Assembly: GCF_000801105.2 (NCBI RefSeq)
Contig: NC_079516.1
Coordinates: 29,425,643-29,489,642 of the forward strand
Direction of reading: 5' to 3'
Origin: Raphanus sativus
Lineage: Eukaryota > Streptophyta > Magnoliopsida > Brassicales > Brassicaceae
Length of the DNA: 64,000 nt
Under the pieces are notes generated by a model that searched no databases, was not told where the DNA came from, and saw only the letters and a program-made list of their open reading frames with translations. The translations under genes and the position numbers were made by a program. Positions 21,801 through 33,022 of the stretch are shown here, in pieces. How positions within the stretch are numbered: position 1 is the first letter of the stretch; each line of letters begins with the position of its first letter.

Positions 21801-22882
21801 TGCATGGAGAGGGGCATGTTGGGAGAGATTGTACGTTGCACTTGGTTACGTCTTCGTATTTTTGGCCGTCTTTGCGGCGGGATGTAGAGCGTTATGTTGT
21901 TCGCTGTCAGGTTTGTCAGGCGAGTAAGGGCCATGCCTCCAATGCGGGATTATACATGCCATTGCCAATTCCTACCCAGCCGTGGTCGGACATTAGCGTT
22001 GATTTTGTCTTAGGTTTACCAAGAACTCGACCGGGACATGATTCGATTATGGTCGTTGTTGATCGCTTCTCTAAAATGGCTCGTTTTGTTCCCTGCAAGA
22101 AGACTACAGATGCTTTGCAGGTAGCTCAGCTTTTCTTTAGTGAAATCTATAAGCTTCACGGATTGCCTCAGTCTATTGTGTCTGATCGCGAGTCGCGTTT
22201 CTTGAGCCATTTTTGGAGATCACTTTGGAAGCTTCTTCGCACTAGTTTGGACATGAGTTCTGCTTACCACCCTCAGACAGATAGCCAGACTGAGGTTACT
22301 AACCGCGCATTGGGAGACTTGTTGAGGTGTCTTGTGGGTGACAACATCAAGTCGTGGGACTCTGTTTTGTGCCAAGCCGAATTCGCCCACAACCACGCTA
22401 AGAACAGGAGCACTGGTTTTAGTCCTTTTCGAGTGGTTTTTGGTCTTGTGCCTCGTGGTCCTTTGGATCTTAGTTTAGAGCCAGACAGAACGAGGTTTCA
22501 CGGGCGTGCGTGTGATCTAGTTGATGCTTTTGTGGAGTTGCATGAGACAGTTCGTGCTAATTTGGAAGCAGCCACGTCTAAGTATAAGTCTGCAGTTGAT
22601 GTGCATCGTCGGGAGTTGCATTTTAATGTTGGTGATAAGGTATGGGCGGTTTTGACAAAGGAACGTTTTCCGACTGGAACTTATAATAAGCTGAAGCCTC
22701 GAAAGGTTAGACCATTGGAGATTATAGAGAAGATTAATGCTAACGCTTATCGTCTCCGTTTGCCTCCCCACATGAACACTGCTGATGTGTTTAATGTTAA
22801 GCACCTTTCGCCTTTCATGAATTCAGACACAGAGGACTTGCCAAATTCGAGGTCGAATTTTTCTGCAGTTGGGGAGACCTGA
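18893..22882 (+). CDS. Gypsy gag-pol polyprotein, copy C, N-terminus missing, mutated RT
   Basis: The open frame runs to TGA at 22880-22882. Domains in order: gag from VPDAMRVPLVATRFKGRA (N-terminal gag lost); zinc knuckle CYNCGEPGHRINSC (19478); aspartic protease MVDSGSCTN (about 19740); reverse transcriptase (20330-20900); RNase H (ELHSDASKLGIGAV, about 21250); integrase zinc finger (HGEGH...CQVCQ); and integrase core with Asp (DISVDF), Asp (VSDRES) and Glu (SQTEVTNR). The RT active site reads YFNDILIF where the family has YFDD. Codon 20822-20824 is AAC rather than GAC, so the RT is expected to be dead. There is no clear chromodomain. The stop abuts the 3' LTR. It is a chromovirus-like Gypsy; the lineage is not resolved. 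The frame is long, but the 5' LTR and primer site are absent. Confidence 0.88.
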   Translation, partial: KQVPDAMRVPLVATRFKGRASAWWQQIKEQRARDGKERIASWDKLKRILRKAFLPYNYTRTVYNQLQNLRQGSKTVDDYAAEFFTLLMRNTLLETHDQLVSRFIGGLRQQIQNHLLLFNPNSVSEAHQRAILIEQNLRGSQSSWSAANSRSRSTTTDVASSSHQDQQTKESATRPATEQSNNTGPVRTTRPATFKCYNCGEPGHRINSCPKRNFLANDEPIYDDDDIHEPDTNIVEEEVSGDLGQLLVIRRNFLSPQGIEESWLRTNIFRSTCTIRGKVCKFMVDSGSCTNVISAEAVDKLALFTEPHPTPYNLAWLNPKTDIRISRRCKVPFSVGTNYRDIVCCDVVPMDACHLLLGRPWEYDRQTMHDGFANTYSFMFENKRITLLPSQDTTSPPDTREALSPSKAPPTTRPVLMLSQSQFVEELQGSDVMFALIATDPPASLPFSVPPAFEALITEFRDVFPEDLPAGLPPLRDIQHCIDLAPNSPLPNRPHYRMKPQEHDELRRQVEDLLSKGYVRESLSPCAVPALLIPKKDGSWRMCVDSRAINKITIRYRFPIPRLDDLLDQIGSASIFTKLDLKSGYHQIRIRPGDEWKTAFKTREGLFEWMVMPFGLSNAPSTFMRVMNQALRPFIGRFVVVYFNDILIFSSLLTDHLAHLRAVLLVLRRENLFAATKKCSFGVSEVLFLGYVISHRGLEVDTSKVDAIRQWPTPNSISDVRSFHGLASFYRRFVAHFSSIMAPITDCIKLKQFAWSPEAEKAFQVIKQKLTSAPVLALPNFSVPFELHSDASKLGIGAVLSQQGKPIAFFSEKIAGARGRYSTYDVELYAVIQAVKHWRHYLFHREFVLFTDHDALKHIGSQDKVSARHASWFAYLQQFTFVIKHKAGVLNKVADALSRRQSLLATLHATVTGFSMLPDLYPSDVFFGKLWDDAVAGLSSEYFVLDGFLFRGIRLCIPESSLRLQIIKELHGEGHVGRDCTLHLVTSSYFWPSLRRDVERYVVRCQVCQASKGHASNAGLYMPLPIPTQPWSDISVDFVLGLPRTRPGHDSIMVVVDRFSKMARFVPCKKTTDALQVAQLFFSEIYKLHGLPQSIVSDRESRFLSHFWRSLWKLLRTSLDMSSAYHPQTDSQTEVTNRALGDLLRCLVGDNIKSWDSVLCQAEFAHNHAKNRSTGFSPFRVVFGLVPRGPLDLSLEPDRTRFHGRACDLVDAFVELHETVRANLEAATSKYKSAVDVHRRELHFNVGDKVWAVLTKERFPTGTYNKLKPRKVRPLEIIEKINANAYRLRLPPHMNTADVFNVKHLSPFMNSDTEDLPNSRSNFSAVGET

Positions 22883-23249
22883 TGTAGCACATCTTACAAG
22901 ACTTGGCGCCTTATTTCAAACAGTCGGCTTTCTTTTATTTTCGTATGAGTTTTATTTATTTCTTTAATGTGTAGATAAGGATGGAAGATTTGTTCCAACT
23001 CCTGTTATGTTTTAGATAAAGATCTTTTGATTTGGTGTTATCTAGAAGTAGTATAAATAGAGAACGTCTGTGTTTGTCTGTGTTCTTTATTCGTTGGTTT
23101 TTGATTAATAAAGCAAGAGACTTTTCTTCTCTAAACAAATCGCCTCTGCAATTCTATTCTCCTTGAGTTATACGAATTCGAGTCGTCGGAGTTCTTAAAT
23201 CAGAGTTTGATTTCAAGAAGACCGTTTATCCCGTTACGCTGCTGCAACA
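22883..23249 (+). repeat. 3' LTR of Gypsy copy C
   Basis: TGTAGCACATC... to ...GCTGCAACA, 367 bp, TG/CA-bounded, immediately after the polyprotein stop and a G-rich polypurine-like GGGGAGACCTGA. It contains a TATA box (TATAAATAG, about 23052) and an AATAAAG signal (about 23107), as expected for U3/R. No second LTR of this family is present, so the extent is inferred. Confidence 0.7.
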
Positions 23250-23486
23250 CTATCCTTCCAAACTCATCCACATCCACTGAATGAATCTACATTAGACCTT
23301 TATTCTAGATGTGAAGATTTTAATGTATTCAATTGATTTACTTATAACTGATATAGTTTCTACTCTCATTGCATCTTCTTCATGTGGTTTAACACTTTGT
23401 ATGTCATTCCTAGTTTATAATTATATAAAAAAATAGTATTACATACATGAGAGCAAGTGAGCGAATGATATCATTTTAAATTTTAA
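23250..23486. other. Spacer, nothing recognised
   Basis: About 240 bp of AT-rich sequence between copy C and the next Helitron. No feature supported. Confidence 0.4.
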
Positions 23487-25138
23487 CTAGGTGTTTTCCT
23501 GCACCATGTGCAGTAAAAGAATTTTAATTTTTTCTTAATAGATAAATATAAATTATATTTATTTTTTATTAATATTATAAATTTTCTTTTTTCTTATCAA
23601 TATTTTAATATAAATTTGATTTTACTGAACATTAAAAATTAAGATAAAAAAAATTTTGTTTATTTTGAATTATATTTAAGAATGTGCATGTATATATTTA
23701 AAATTATAATCTTAGGTAGATTTTTCTATCTATTTATTTTAATTAAATATATTAAATAAATATGTAAAATTGCATAATTGTCAAAAATTAAAATTAAACA
23801 ATATTTATAAAATCTGTAGATATATATATAATAAACTAATGATTTTACGATTTAATTTGATTTTATGATTTAATTTTCATAATTTTCTAAAAATATGTAT
23901 ATATTTTTGAATATTTTTAATTTAAATGATATTTCGAAATTTGAAAATGCCATAATTAAATATATTTATTTTAATGATGATTTATGAGTTATTACCATAT
24001 TTTAAAAAAGTCAAAAAATATAAACCGACAATAAATATAATATATGAGTTATTACCATATTTTAAAAAGTTTACCAAAAATATAAATTAACATTAAATAT
24101 AATTGTCCATGTCATATTAATCTATTTAAAATGGTTGGGCCGCAAAGAAAAGGAGGAGGATTGCAAATTGCGATGATGATTTAGGTCTTGTCCCCCCACC
24201 GCCCAAGACGACGATCTTCGTGCTGGTATTACTCCTTTCATGTCATATTTTAGTAGCCATGTCACAATTATTAATCTATGTGTTTTTCTGCACTATGTGG
24301 AGTGATGAATTTTTTAAAAGTAAAATTTTATATTTTAAAATGTAATTTATTAATATTATATATTTTATTATTTTGATCAATAATTAATATAAATATCATT
24401 AATTAAGCATAAAATTAAGAGAAAATAATTTTTTATTTTAAATTATATTTAAGAATATATATGTATACATATATATAAAGTTAAAATCTTAGATAAAAAA
24501 TTATTTATTTCATTTGGTTAAATGTATTAAATCAACTTGTACAAAATTACTAAAAATCATATAAAATTGTATAGTTATCAAAAATTAAAACTAAATAATA
24601 TTTATATAATTTGTAGATATCTAAAAGAAACTAATGATATTACGATTTATTTTTTTTTAAATTCAGAAAATTTAGAAAATTTTAGATAATAAAAATTTTA
24701 TAATTATAAAAGGAAAATTATATAATATTTCGAATATCTGTAGATATCTAAAATAAACTAATGATATTACGATTTTTTTTTTAATTCAGAAAATTTAGAA
24801 AATTTTAGATAATAAAAATTTTATAATTATAAAAGAAAAATAATATAATATTTCAAAATTCAAAATGTCATTTTTGAATATATTTATTTTAGTAATGATT
24901 TATGAGTTATTACCATATTCTATAAAGTTTACCAAAAATATAAATCAATATTAAATGTATTATATGAGTTATTGCCATATTTTAAAAAAAATTCCAAAAA
25001 TATATATGAGCATTAAATGTAATTATCCATGTCATATTTAACCATATGACATGTCATCAATCTTAATAGCCACATCATAATTTTTTTGTGAAAACGATTG
25101 TAAAGAAGACATGTGGCAAATCACTTCTCAAATATTGA
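23487..25138 (-). mobile_element. Non-autonomous Helitron, possibly two in tandem
   Basis: On the minus strand the 3' end has hairpin CTGCAC-CAT-GTGCAG (23513-23499), GAAAACAC, then CTAG (23490-23487), next to A 23486. The 5' end is proposed as TCAATATTTGAGAAGTGATT at 25138. A weaker second copy of the same terminus (CTAT...CTGCACTATGTGGAG) sits at about 24276. Paired ~60-bp units (TATGAGTTATTACCATATTT) occur in both halves (about 23986, 24045, 24900, 24963), as does a near-duplicate AT-rich block at 24600-24840. There is no coding capacity. Confidence 0.6.
24610..24850. repeat. ~120-bp tandem duplication inside the Helitron
   Basis: TGTAGATATCTAAAAgAAACTAATGATATTACG with the following AT-rich sequence to TATAATATTTC occurs twice, starting near 24614 and 24740, with few differences. 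Confidence 0.7.
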
Positions 25139-26230
25139 CTAGGGGATGCGCATTTTAATTCACACCACTTTTAGTCGAGAACTGTCTTTGTAAATTCTCC
25201 CATAGTTTATGAGCTTCAGATACGAACGTGACTGTCGGTTTTTCGGAACTAGGGATGTCCGTACCCAGCCCAGCAGAGCCGTCACTGGCCCAAAGCCAAT
25301 GAAACATAAGCTTCTTTATTAATTATATTATCGGCCACAAAATGACCGAAAAATAAATTTAGTCCAGTGGTTTAATGTCTCTAATTTCAGCAATAAGGCT
25401 TCAAGTTCATCCAGCCACATAACTTTTTTTGGCATGCATCCTTAACAAACCAAAGACCGGCTCTGCAGCCCACTATCATTGAATTTGTGGCCAATCATCA
25501 AGATATGTCTAGTTCAGAGGTTGTTTTGGTATAGTCCCGTTAATGAACCCAAGCTTTTGTTTTTGCTTTTAGAAAACTTGATGATTTGGTTGCACATTCT
25601 GTGTAGTTCTCTCCACGAAGACGGACCAAAGTAATGAGAGCTCCAGGGTTGTTTGAAGGATGAGATAGTATGTTGTATTTGAATCGATGGCAATAATCAT
25701 TGATGATGTAGTTGTAGGAAGCGATGGATGTTCATCCATGTTTCTTTATGAAACACATTTTTAGAAAAAAAAATCATATATTATGCTCTGATACCTCATA
25801 TATTGTGCTTTGATACCATGTAATAGAATGATTGTAGAATGTATAATTTGTTTTAATGATTCTATCGGCCATCGCTTCTATTTTGTACAATGATTGAGGT
25901 CCTAAATAGATTAGGACTATATTCTAAAGTAATCTAATAAAAATAGTTGAAGTTCTAATCTACATAGTTTAATTAATATATAATATCGTGAAATAATATT
26001 TTTTTGTATTTACACTAATATTTTAAACCCATAAGTCTAATTTTTTTAAAATTAGTAACTCTATTAATTAATAAATTATTATAATCTTAATATTATTAAT
26101 TTGCTCTATATTCATTTTAGCAATAATTCTCGAACAGTACAAATACACAACAATATGTACTCCAGTTGAAACTTCCAAATTCATAAGCGATTAAAAATTA
26201 TTGCATAGACCGTAGACTATATCTCAGTCC
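25139..26230. other. Intergenic sequence, no gene recognised
   Basis: Moderately AT-rich. TTTGATACCATGTAATAG and TGCTCTGATACC near 25780-25820 echo words in the tandem array to the right. The CTAG following position 25138 may be the end of another Helitron, but its hairpin is poor. No open frame has a recognisable domain. Confidence 0.45.
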
Positions 26231-26233
26231 AAT

Positions 26234-26316
26234 AATCACCAATTGGTTTTAAGTTGGAAGCCCATGTTAGATTTAAGTTTTTTTATGGGTTTCCAACTTA
26301 AAACCAATTAGTGCTT
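26234..26316. repeat. Hairpin at the left end of the tandem array
   Basis: Arms 26234-26265 (AATCACCAATTGGTTTTAAG...) and 26285-26316 are reverse complements over 32 bp with about three mismatches, separated by about 19 bp. The right arm is part of the array unit; the left arm is an inverted copy of the same piece. Confidence 0.8.
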
Positions 26317-26640
26317 AGTGGATTGGTCATAACCCTTTATATATTAGTTAATGTCCCTTAAAATTCCCGATGTAGGATGTAATATCTCTAATACTTCTCT
26401 TCGAGATAATGGCTCTTATCGACCAGAAATCTCAGAACTTGAAGACAGTTATACTCGGTCGAGCTAGTTAATTGCGACTTTTATACCCGGTCAGGAAATG
26501 TTAACTACGACTTATAAATCCGATCGGAAAGAGTTAATATTAACTACGGGTTTAAAGTATTTAGGATCTGGGTTATGATACCATGTTAGATTTGGGTTTT
26601 ATTATGGGTTTCCAACTTAAAACCAATTGGTGATTAGTGG

Positions 26641-27374
26641 TGGTGTAGCCATGACCAGAGACCTTGAGGAGGAGCTGAGTGACACTGATGAGGAGGCTGC
26701 TGATGAGGAGAACCAGGACCAGAACCAGAACCAGAGAGATACACCAGGAGAGCCAGCTAGTGAGTGGATTGGACCAATGACTAGATCAAGGCTGAAAGCA
26801 CAAGAGAAGAGTCTCCAAGACTTAGCCAAATTCGTGGGAGCAAGTTCTAAAGGGGAAGACCAAGACAAACCAGCTTGTTGGTTCAATTTGATTTCAATGT
26901 AATTAAGTTGGTTTATTTGGTTTTCATTTATTTCAAACCAAGACAAATTAGGATTAGTTAAACCAGTTTTAATTAGGATTAGATCACTTGTCGATTTGGT
27001 TTAGTTCTCATAAACCAAATTGGTTAAGGATTAGGTTAGACATCGTTTTCTCTTTTACTTAAAGACCACGCAGCTTGTTCTTCTTCTTTAACTTTGAATC
27101 TAAGAATTTTACAGCAACTTGTTTGCCTTGTCTCAAGCTTTCTCTGTTCAGCTCAAGAACATTGATCACACTTAAAGGAAGGAATTCCTAGTGAACCCCA
27201 TCTTAGACAGTACAAGGTGATCTTGTGTCTAGGAGTAGCAAACCATCCTTGTCGCCAGTCCATAGGCTCAGGGAGACGTCCATAGTTCAAAGGAGTGCTA
27301 GTAGCCTCTTAGAACAACCCATATCCATCCACCTTCAAGTGATCCAGAGTTTAAGCCATACCCAGGCTGCACCA
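26641..27374 (+). repeat. 5' LTR of element F
   Basis: TGGTGTAGCC... to ...GGCTGCACCA, with inverted TGGTG/CACCA ends. It also contains the coding tail of the polyprotein (about 26641-26902), because U3 is part of the frame. Confidence 0.93.
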
Positions 27375-27376
27375 AG

Positions 27377-27389
27377 TGGTATCAGAGCC
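27377..27389 (+). other. Primer-binding site of F (tRNA-iMet)
   Basis: TGGTATCAGAGCC starts two bases after the LTR and is complementary to the 3' end of initiator tRNA-Met, the common plant LTR-element primer. Confidence 0.85.
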
Positions 27390-27789
27390 ACTTGAAGGTT
27401 AGGGTTTGCGATTTGTCTACTCTTCTCAATCACTCCATCAAACACTTTTCTTCTCTATCTATCTGTTGTAAGCCGGCTGGGCCAACCCTGGTAATCAAAA
27501 AAAAAAGAAAAAAAAAGAAAAGAAAAGAGATCTCTGATCCAAATCAAAAAAAAAAAAATAAGAATAGCTGAAGAGAAATCCAGCTCAGGGTGGTAAAGCC
27601 AGCTGGTGCCAAATCTCTTAAAACTTTCTATCTTGGTTCATTGGGGTTTTATAGTTCTAGATCTTAAGTTTAGAACTTTGTTTTTCAACTGAACTTGTGG
27701 GAAGAGCTGAGACTTGGCGACTTGATACTTGAGTGAGAGAGAGATATTTTGTTCCTGGCTTTGTGTTTTCACTAACTATTTCAGGAACA

Positions 27790-30700
27790 ATGGGAGATGA
27801 GAGGCGAGAAGGGAAGCAGCCTGAAGGGTCAGGAGAACCAGCTGTTCAACAGATCAATCTCAATCAAGTCCAGTTTGAGGCTATGATGGCTGAGATAACC
27901 AGGAGAATGCAAGTCAACTTCAATAGAACTCAACAAGCTAATGAGGTTTTAGTTGATGATAATGCAGGACAGGAGAGAGCAGCAGCTCTTGCTGGAGCTA
28001 GGAGAGCACGCATTGGACCTATCAGGGGACAAAGGTTTGAGGTTGGAGGTCATAGGCTCTATGGTGAACAAGTAGAGGATGATGAAGCTGAAGAAAGTGA
28101 TGATGAGTCTCAGGCTAGTCAGCACAACAGACACCATAACCGCAGGCGACCAGCTGATAACCTAGGCAATCTCAAGCTTAGAATTCCTCCATTCCATGGC
28201 AAGAATGATCCTGATGCTTATCTGGAGTGGGAGAAGAAGATTGAATTGGTTTTCAATTGCCAGCAGTTCACTGAGGAGAGGAAGGTCAGACTAGCAGCCA
28301 CTGAGTTTTGTGGTTATGCTATTAGCTGGTGGGATCAGATTGCTACTACCAGGAGACGCAATGGAGAGCCTCAGATAGCTTCCTGGTTTGAGATGAAAAC
28401 AGTGATGAAGAAAAGATTTGTTCCTATTCACTATGGGAGAGATCTACACCAGAAACTGAGAAGGCTGTCTCAAGGGTCCAAGAGTGTAGAAGACTACCAT
28501 CAGGAGATGGAAACACTTATGCTGAAGGCTGATTTGGAAGAAGGAGCAGAAGCTACAATGGCTAGATTCCAAGGAGGTCTAAACAGAGATATCCAGGATA
28601 GATTGGAACTACAAGAGTATGAAGACATGGATGAGCTACTGCACAAAGCCATCCTGATTGAGCAGCAAATTAAAAGAAAGAGTTCCAACAAGTCTCCATA
28701 CAATGCAGCTTCCAAACCGGCTTACTCCAAGGATGACAAGCCATCTGATAAACCAAAGGAGGGATCTACCTCAGGGGAAGCCAAACGAGATGACAAGGGA
28801 AAAGGGGTAGCCACGCCTACTAGGACCAGGAACATCAAGTGTTTCAAGTGCCATGGTTTTGGGCATTATGCCAATGAGTGTACCAACAAGAAGGTGATGA
28901 CTATCCTAGCCAATGGAGAAGTGGTTTCTGAGGAAGAAGATGCTGGTCACGAGACTGATGATGAAGGAGTGGAATACCCTGTCCGAGGAGAGCTACTAGT
29001 TACTAGGAGACTTCTCAATGCTCAACCTAAAGCCAAGGAGGATGATCAGAGAGAGAACCTATTCCACACCAGGTGTTTGATTCAAGACAAGGTGTGCAGT
29101 TTGATCATTGATGGAGGAAGTTGTACTAATGTAGCAAGTGATGAGTTGGTAGAGAAGCTGGGTCTTGAAGTGTACAAGCATCCTAAACCATATCTCTTGC
29201 AATGGATCAATGAAGAGGGAGGTTTAAAGATCAGCAAGCAAGTGAAAGTGTTATTATCAGTGGGAAAATACCAGGATGAGATCACTTGTGATGTGGCACC
29301 TTTGGAAGCTAGTCACATTCTCCTTGGAAGACCATGGCAGTATGACAAGAGATCAGTACATGATGGCTTCACCAACAGATATACCTTTGCTCACAAGGAG
29401 AGGCAAGTCACACTGGCGCCCATGACACCACAAGAGGTACACCAGGATCAGATGCACCTCAAGATGAAGAGGGAGAAGACTAAAGCAGCCGGCAAGACCT
29501 TGTTGCTGGAGGAGGGCGACCAGGTAAGTAAGCTTAATCTCTTTGCTACTGCTAAAGATATCAAAACTGCAATGATGGAACAATCAAACTTGATATTAGT
29601 AGTTTACAAAGAATTGCTGAACTCTTCTACTAACATTGATCCTGTGATTCCAGTTGAGATTGAGTGTCTTTTGCAGGAATATAAGGATGTGTTTCCAGAT
29701 GATAATCCCATTGGCTTACCACCTATCAGAGGGATAGAACATCAGATTGACTTTGTACCAGGAGCCACCTTACCAAATCGGCCAGCATACAGGACCAATC
29801 CTGTGGAGACTAAGGAGCTTCAGAAACAAGTCAATGATCTCTTGGAGAAGGGGCACATCAGGGAGAGCATGAGTCCTTGTGCTGTACCTGTTCTGCTGGT
29901 GCCTAAGAAAGATGGAAGCTGGAGGATGTGTGTGGACTGTAGAGCCATCAACAACATCACAGTTAAGTACAGACATCCTATCCCTCGCTTAGATGATATG
30001 CTAGATGAGTTACATGGTTCATGTGTCTTTTCTAAAATTGATTTAAAGAGTGGTTACCACCAGATTAGAATGAAAGAAGGAGATGAGTGGAAAACTGCCT
30101 TTAAAACTAAGCTAGGATTGTATGAATGGCTTGTGATGCCTTTTGGTCTTACTAATGCACCTAGTACTTTTATGAGGCTGATGAATCATGTCTTGAGAGC
30201 TCTCATTGGGCGATTTGTAGTAGTGTATTTTGATGATATACTGATCTATAGTAAGACCATGAAAGAGCATGTTAACCATTTGAAACAAGTTCTAGATGTG
30301 CTTAGGAAAGAAAAGCTGTATGCCAATTATAAAAAGTGTTCTTTTGGGACAGATAACCTTGTTTTCCTAGGTTTTGTTGTGACCTCACAGGGCATACAGG
30401 TTGATGAGGAGAAGGTGAAGGCTATCAAGGAGTGGCCGATTCCTAAATCCATTGGAGAAGTCAGGAGCTTCCATGGACTTGCTGGCTTCTATAGGAGATT
30501 TGTGAGAGACTTCAGTACAATTGCTGCCCCACTCACTGAAGTAATCAAAAAGAGTGTTGGTTTCACTTGGGGGCAAGCCCAAGAAGATGCATTTCATATG
30601 CTAAAAGAGAAGTTAACAAGTGCTCCTTTGCTTGTACTCCCTGACTTTTCTAAAACTTTTGAAATTGAATGTGATGCATCTGGTGTTGGGATAGGAGCTG

Positions 30701-32550
30701 TGTTGATGCAGGAAAAGAGGCCTATAGCTTACTTCAGTGAGAAGCTAGGAGGCGCCACCTTGAACTATCCAACCTATGACAAGGAGCTGTATGCCTTGGT
30801 GAGAGCCTTGCAAGTGTGGCAACATTACTTGTGGCCAAAAGAGTTTGTGATCCATACAGATCATGAGTCTCTTAAGCATCTCAAAGGGCAACAGAAGCTG
30901 AACAAGAGGCATGCTAGGTGGGTGGAGTTCATTGAGACATTTCCTTATGTCATCCACTACAAGCAAGGTAAGGAGAATGTAGTTGCTGATGCACTCTCCA
31001 GGAGGTATGTTCTGTTGTCTTCAATGGAAACTAAACTTTTAGGTTTTGAACATATCAAATCTTGCTATGCTGATGATCCTGAGTTTAAAGATGTGTTTAG
31101 GGAGTCTGAGAAACATGCTAGTGGTAAATTTTATCAAGTGAAAGGATTTCTTTTCTATGATAACCGCCTGTGTGTTCCTTGTGGTTCTTTGAGAGAGTTG
31201 TATGTTAGGGAAGCTCATGGAGGAGGGTTGATGGGTCACTTTGGGGTCGCCAAGACACTCTCAACCTTGCAAGAACACTTCTACTGGCCGAGCATGAAGA
31301 AAGAAGTGGAGAGGGTGTGTGCTAGGTGTGTCGTGTGCAAGCAGGCCAAGTCTAAGGTCCAACCAACAGGTTTGTACACACCTCTTCCTATCCCTACTGA
31401 ACCATGGGTTGACATCTCTATGGACTTTGTTTTAGGATTGCCTAGAACCAGGAAAGGTAGAGATAGTATCTTTGTGGTTGTTGACAGGTTTTCTAAGATG
31501 GCACATTTCATACCTTGCCATAAGACTGATGATGCATCTCTGGTAGCTGATCTTTTCTTTAGAGAGGTTGTTAGATTGCATGGCATGCCTAGGACTATAG
31601 TTTCTGATAGGGATTCTAAGTTCCTTAGCTATTTCTGGAAAACTCTGTGGGGAAAGTTGGGAACTAAGCTATTGTTTTCAACTACTTGTCATCCCCAAAC
31701 TGATGGACAAACTGAAACAGTCAATAGGACCTTGTCTACTCTTCTACGTGCTATCATTAAGAGTAACATTAGGACTTGGGAAGATTGTTTACCTCATGTA
31801 GAGTTTGCATACAATAGGGCAGTGCATTCAGCTACCAAGCTTTCTCCTTTTCAAGTTGTGTATGGATTCAATCCATTGTCTCCTCTTGATTTGTTTGCTT
31901 TACCTTTAAAAGAACAAACTAACCTGGATGGCAAGCAGAAGGCCGAGTTTGTTTTGTCTTTGCATGAACAGGTCAGGAAGAACATTGAGGAGAGGACCAA
32001 GATGTATGAGAGGTACAAGAACAAGGGGCGCAAGGAGCTAGTACTTGAGCCGGGTGATCTTGTGTGGATTCACATGAGAAAGGAGAGGTTTCCTGTTGAA
32101 AGGAAATCAAAGTTGCTACCAAGGAAAGATGGACCTTTCAAAGTGCTGAAAAGGATCAACAACAATGCCTACCAGATTGATCTTGAAGGGAAGTACACAA
32201 TCAGTTCTACTTTCAATGTTTCTGACTTGGATCCTTATTTTGCAGATGAATCAGATTTGAGGTCAAATCTTTTTAAAGGAGGAGGGGATGGTGTAGCCAT
32301 GACCAGAGACCTTGAGGAGGAGCTGAGTGACACTGATGAGGAGGCTGCTGATGAGGAGAACCAGGACCAGAACCAGAACCAGAGAGATACACCAGGAGAG
32401 CCAGCTAGTGAGTGGATTGGACCAATGACTAGATCAAGGCTGAAAGCACAAGAGAAGAGTCTCCAAGACTTAGCCAAATTCGTGGGAGCAAGTTCTAAAG
32501 GGGAAGACCAAGACAAACCAGCTTGTTGGTTCAATTTGATTTCAATGTAA
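27790..32550 (+). CDS. Gypsy gag-pol polyprotein of element F
   Basis: An intact frame of 1586 residues from [10 protein letters not shown] (27790). An in-frame ATG at 27733 would add 19 residues, but the MGDE start fits gag better. Domains: gag ([20 protein letters not shown] to [10 protein letters not shown]); zinc knuckle [14 protein letters not shown] (28839-28880); aspartic protease [10 protein letters not shown] (29101), with DGG rather than DSG/DTG; reverse transcriptase with intact YFDDILIY (30225-30248); RNase H ([12 protein letters not shown], 30667); integrase HHCC ([15 protein letters not shown]); integrase core DISMDF (31411), SDRDSKF (31603) and [10 protein letters not shown] (31699); and a GPF/Y-like end [18 protein letters not shown]. 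The last 87 codons lie in the 3' LTR and code an acidic tail with [11 protein letters not shown]. All catalytic residues I can check are present. Confidence 0.93.
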   Translation: MGDERREGKQPEGSGEPAVQQINLNQVQFEAMMAEITRRMQVNFNRTQQANEVLVDDNAGQERAAALAGARRARIGPIRGQRFEVGGHRLYGEQVEDDEAEESDDESQASQHNRHHNRRRPADNLGNLKLRIPPFHGKNDPDAYLEWEKKIELVFNCQQFTEERKVRLAATEFCGYAISWWDQIATTRRRNGEPQIASWFEMKTVMKKRFVPIHYGRDLHQKLRRLSQGSKSVEDYHQEMETLMLKADLEEGAEATMARFQGGLNRDIQDRLELQEYEDMDELLHKAILIEQQIKRKSSNKSPYNAASKPAYSKDDKPSDKPKEGSTSGEAKRDDKGKGVATPTRTRNIKCFKCHGFGHYANECTNKKVMTILANGEVVSEEEDAGHETDDEGVEYPVRGELLVTRRLLNAQPKAKEDDQRENLFHTRCLIQDKVCSLIIDGGSCTNVASDELVEKLGLEVYKHPKPYLLQWINEEGGLKISKQVKVLLSVGKYQDEITCDVAPLEASHILLGRPWQYDKRSVHDGFTNRYTFAHKERQVTLAPMTPQEVHQDQMHLKMKREKTKAAGKTLLLEEGDQVSKLNLFATAKDIKTAMMEQSNLILVVYKELLNSSTNIDPVIPVEIECLLQEYKDVFPDDNPIGLPPIRGIEHQIDFVPGATLPNRPAYRTNPVETKELQKQVNDLLEKGHIRESMSPCAVPVLLVPKKDGSWRMCVDCRAINNITVKYRHPIPRLDDMLDELHGSCVFSKIDLKSGYHQIRMKEGDEWKTAFKTKLGLYEWLVMPFGLTNAPSTFMRLMNHVLRALIGRFVVVYFDDILIYSKTMKEHVNHLKQVLDVLRKEKLYANYKKCSFGTDNLVFLGFVVTSQGIQVDEEKVKAIKEWPIPKSIGEVRSFHGLAGFYRRFVRDFSTIAAPLTEVIKKSVGFTWGQAQEDAFHMLKEKLTSAPLLVLPDFSKTFEIECDASGVGIGAVLMQEKRPIAYFSEKLGGATLNYPTYDKELYALVRALQVWQHYLWPKEFVIHTDHESLKHLKGQQKLNKRHARWVEFIETFPYVIHYKQGKENVVADALSRRYVLLSSMETKLLGFEHIKSCYADDPEFKDVFRESEKHASGKFYQVKGFLFYDNRLCVPCGSLRELYVREAHGGGLMGHFGVAKTLSTLQEHFYWPSMKKEVERVCARCVVCKQAKSKVQPTGLYTPLPIPTEPWVDISMDFVLGLPRTRKGRDSIFVVVDRFSKMAHFIPCHKTDDASLVADLFFREVVRLHGMPRTIVSDRDSKFLSYFWKTLWGKLGTKLLFSTTCHPQTDGQTETVNRTLSTLLRAIIKSNIRTWEDCLPHVEFAYNRAVHSATKLSPFQVVYGFNPLSPLDLFALPLKEQTNLDGKQKAEFVLSLHEQVRKNIEERTKMYERYKNKGRKELVLEPGDLVWIHMRKERFPVERKSKLLPRKDGPFKVLKRINNNAYQIDLEGKYTISSTFNVSDLDPYFADESDLRSNLFKGGGDGVAMTRDLEEELSDTDEEAADEENQDQNQNQRDTPGEPASEWIGPMTRSRLKAQEKSLQDLAKFVGASSKGEDQDKPACWFNLISM
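32275..32288 (+). other. Polypurine tract of F
   Basis: AAAGGAGGAGGGGA directly precedes the 3' LTR and lies inside the reading frame. Confidence 0.85.
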
Positions 32551-33022
32551 TTAAGTTGGTTTATTTGGTTTTCATTTATTTCAAACCAAGACAAATTAGG
32601 ATTAGTTAAACCAGTTTTAATTAGGATTAGATCACTTGTCGATTTGGTTTAGTTCTCATAAACCAAATTGGTTAAGGATTAGGTTAGACATCGTTTTCTC
32701 TTTTACTTAAAGACCACGCAGCTTGTTCTTCTTCTTTAACTTTGAATCTAAGAATTTTACAGCAACTTGTTTGCCTTGTCTCAAGCTTTCTCTGTTCAGC
32801 TCAAGAACATTGATCACACTTAAAGGAAGGAATTCCTAGTGAACCCCATCTTAGACAGTACAAGGTGATCTTGTGTCTAGGAGTAGCAAACCATCCTTGT
32901 CGCCAGTCCATAGGCTCAGGGAGACGTCCATAGTTCAAAGGAGTGCTAGTAGCCTCTTAGAACAACCCATATCCATCCACCTTCAAGTGATCCAGAGTTT
33001 AAGCCATACCCAGGCTGCACCA
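32289..33022 (+). repeat. 3' LTR of element F
   Basis: 734 bp, same length and apparently same sequence as the 5' LTR, followed by the AGTGG duplication. Confidence 0.93.

Larger units (their letters stand above)
26641..33022 (+). mobile_element. Full-length Gypsy retrotransposon F, apparently intact and young
   Basis: 6,382 bp with two 734-bp LTRs that I cannot distinguish by reading. It is flanked by a perfect 5-bp duplication AGTGG (26636-26640 and 33023-33027), inside a tandem-repeat unit whose sequence is restored by removing it. It has a tRNA-iMet primer site, one uninterrupted gag-pol frame and a polypurine tract. Lack of a recognisable chromodomain, and a frame that reads through the polypurine tract into the 3' LTR, recall CRM-type chromoviruses; that lineage call is tentative. 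Confidence 0.93.

Noticed and set aside
26617..26946. Small Ser-rich ORF in the LTR of F (and its twin at 32235-32594)
   Set aside because: Antisense shadow of the polyprotein tail coded in U3.
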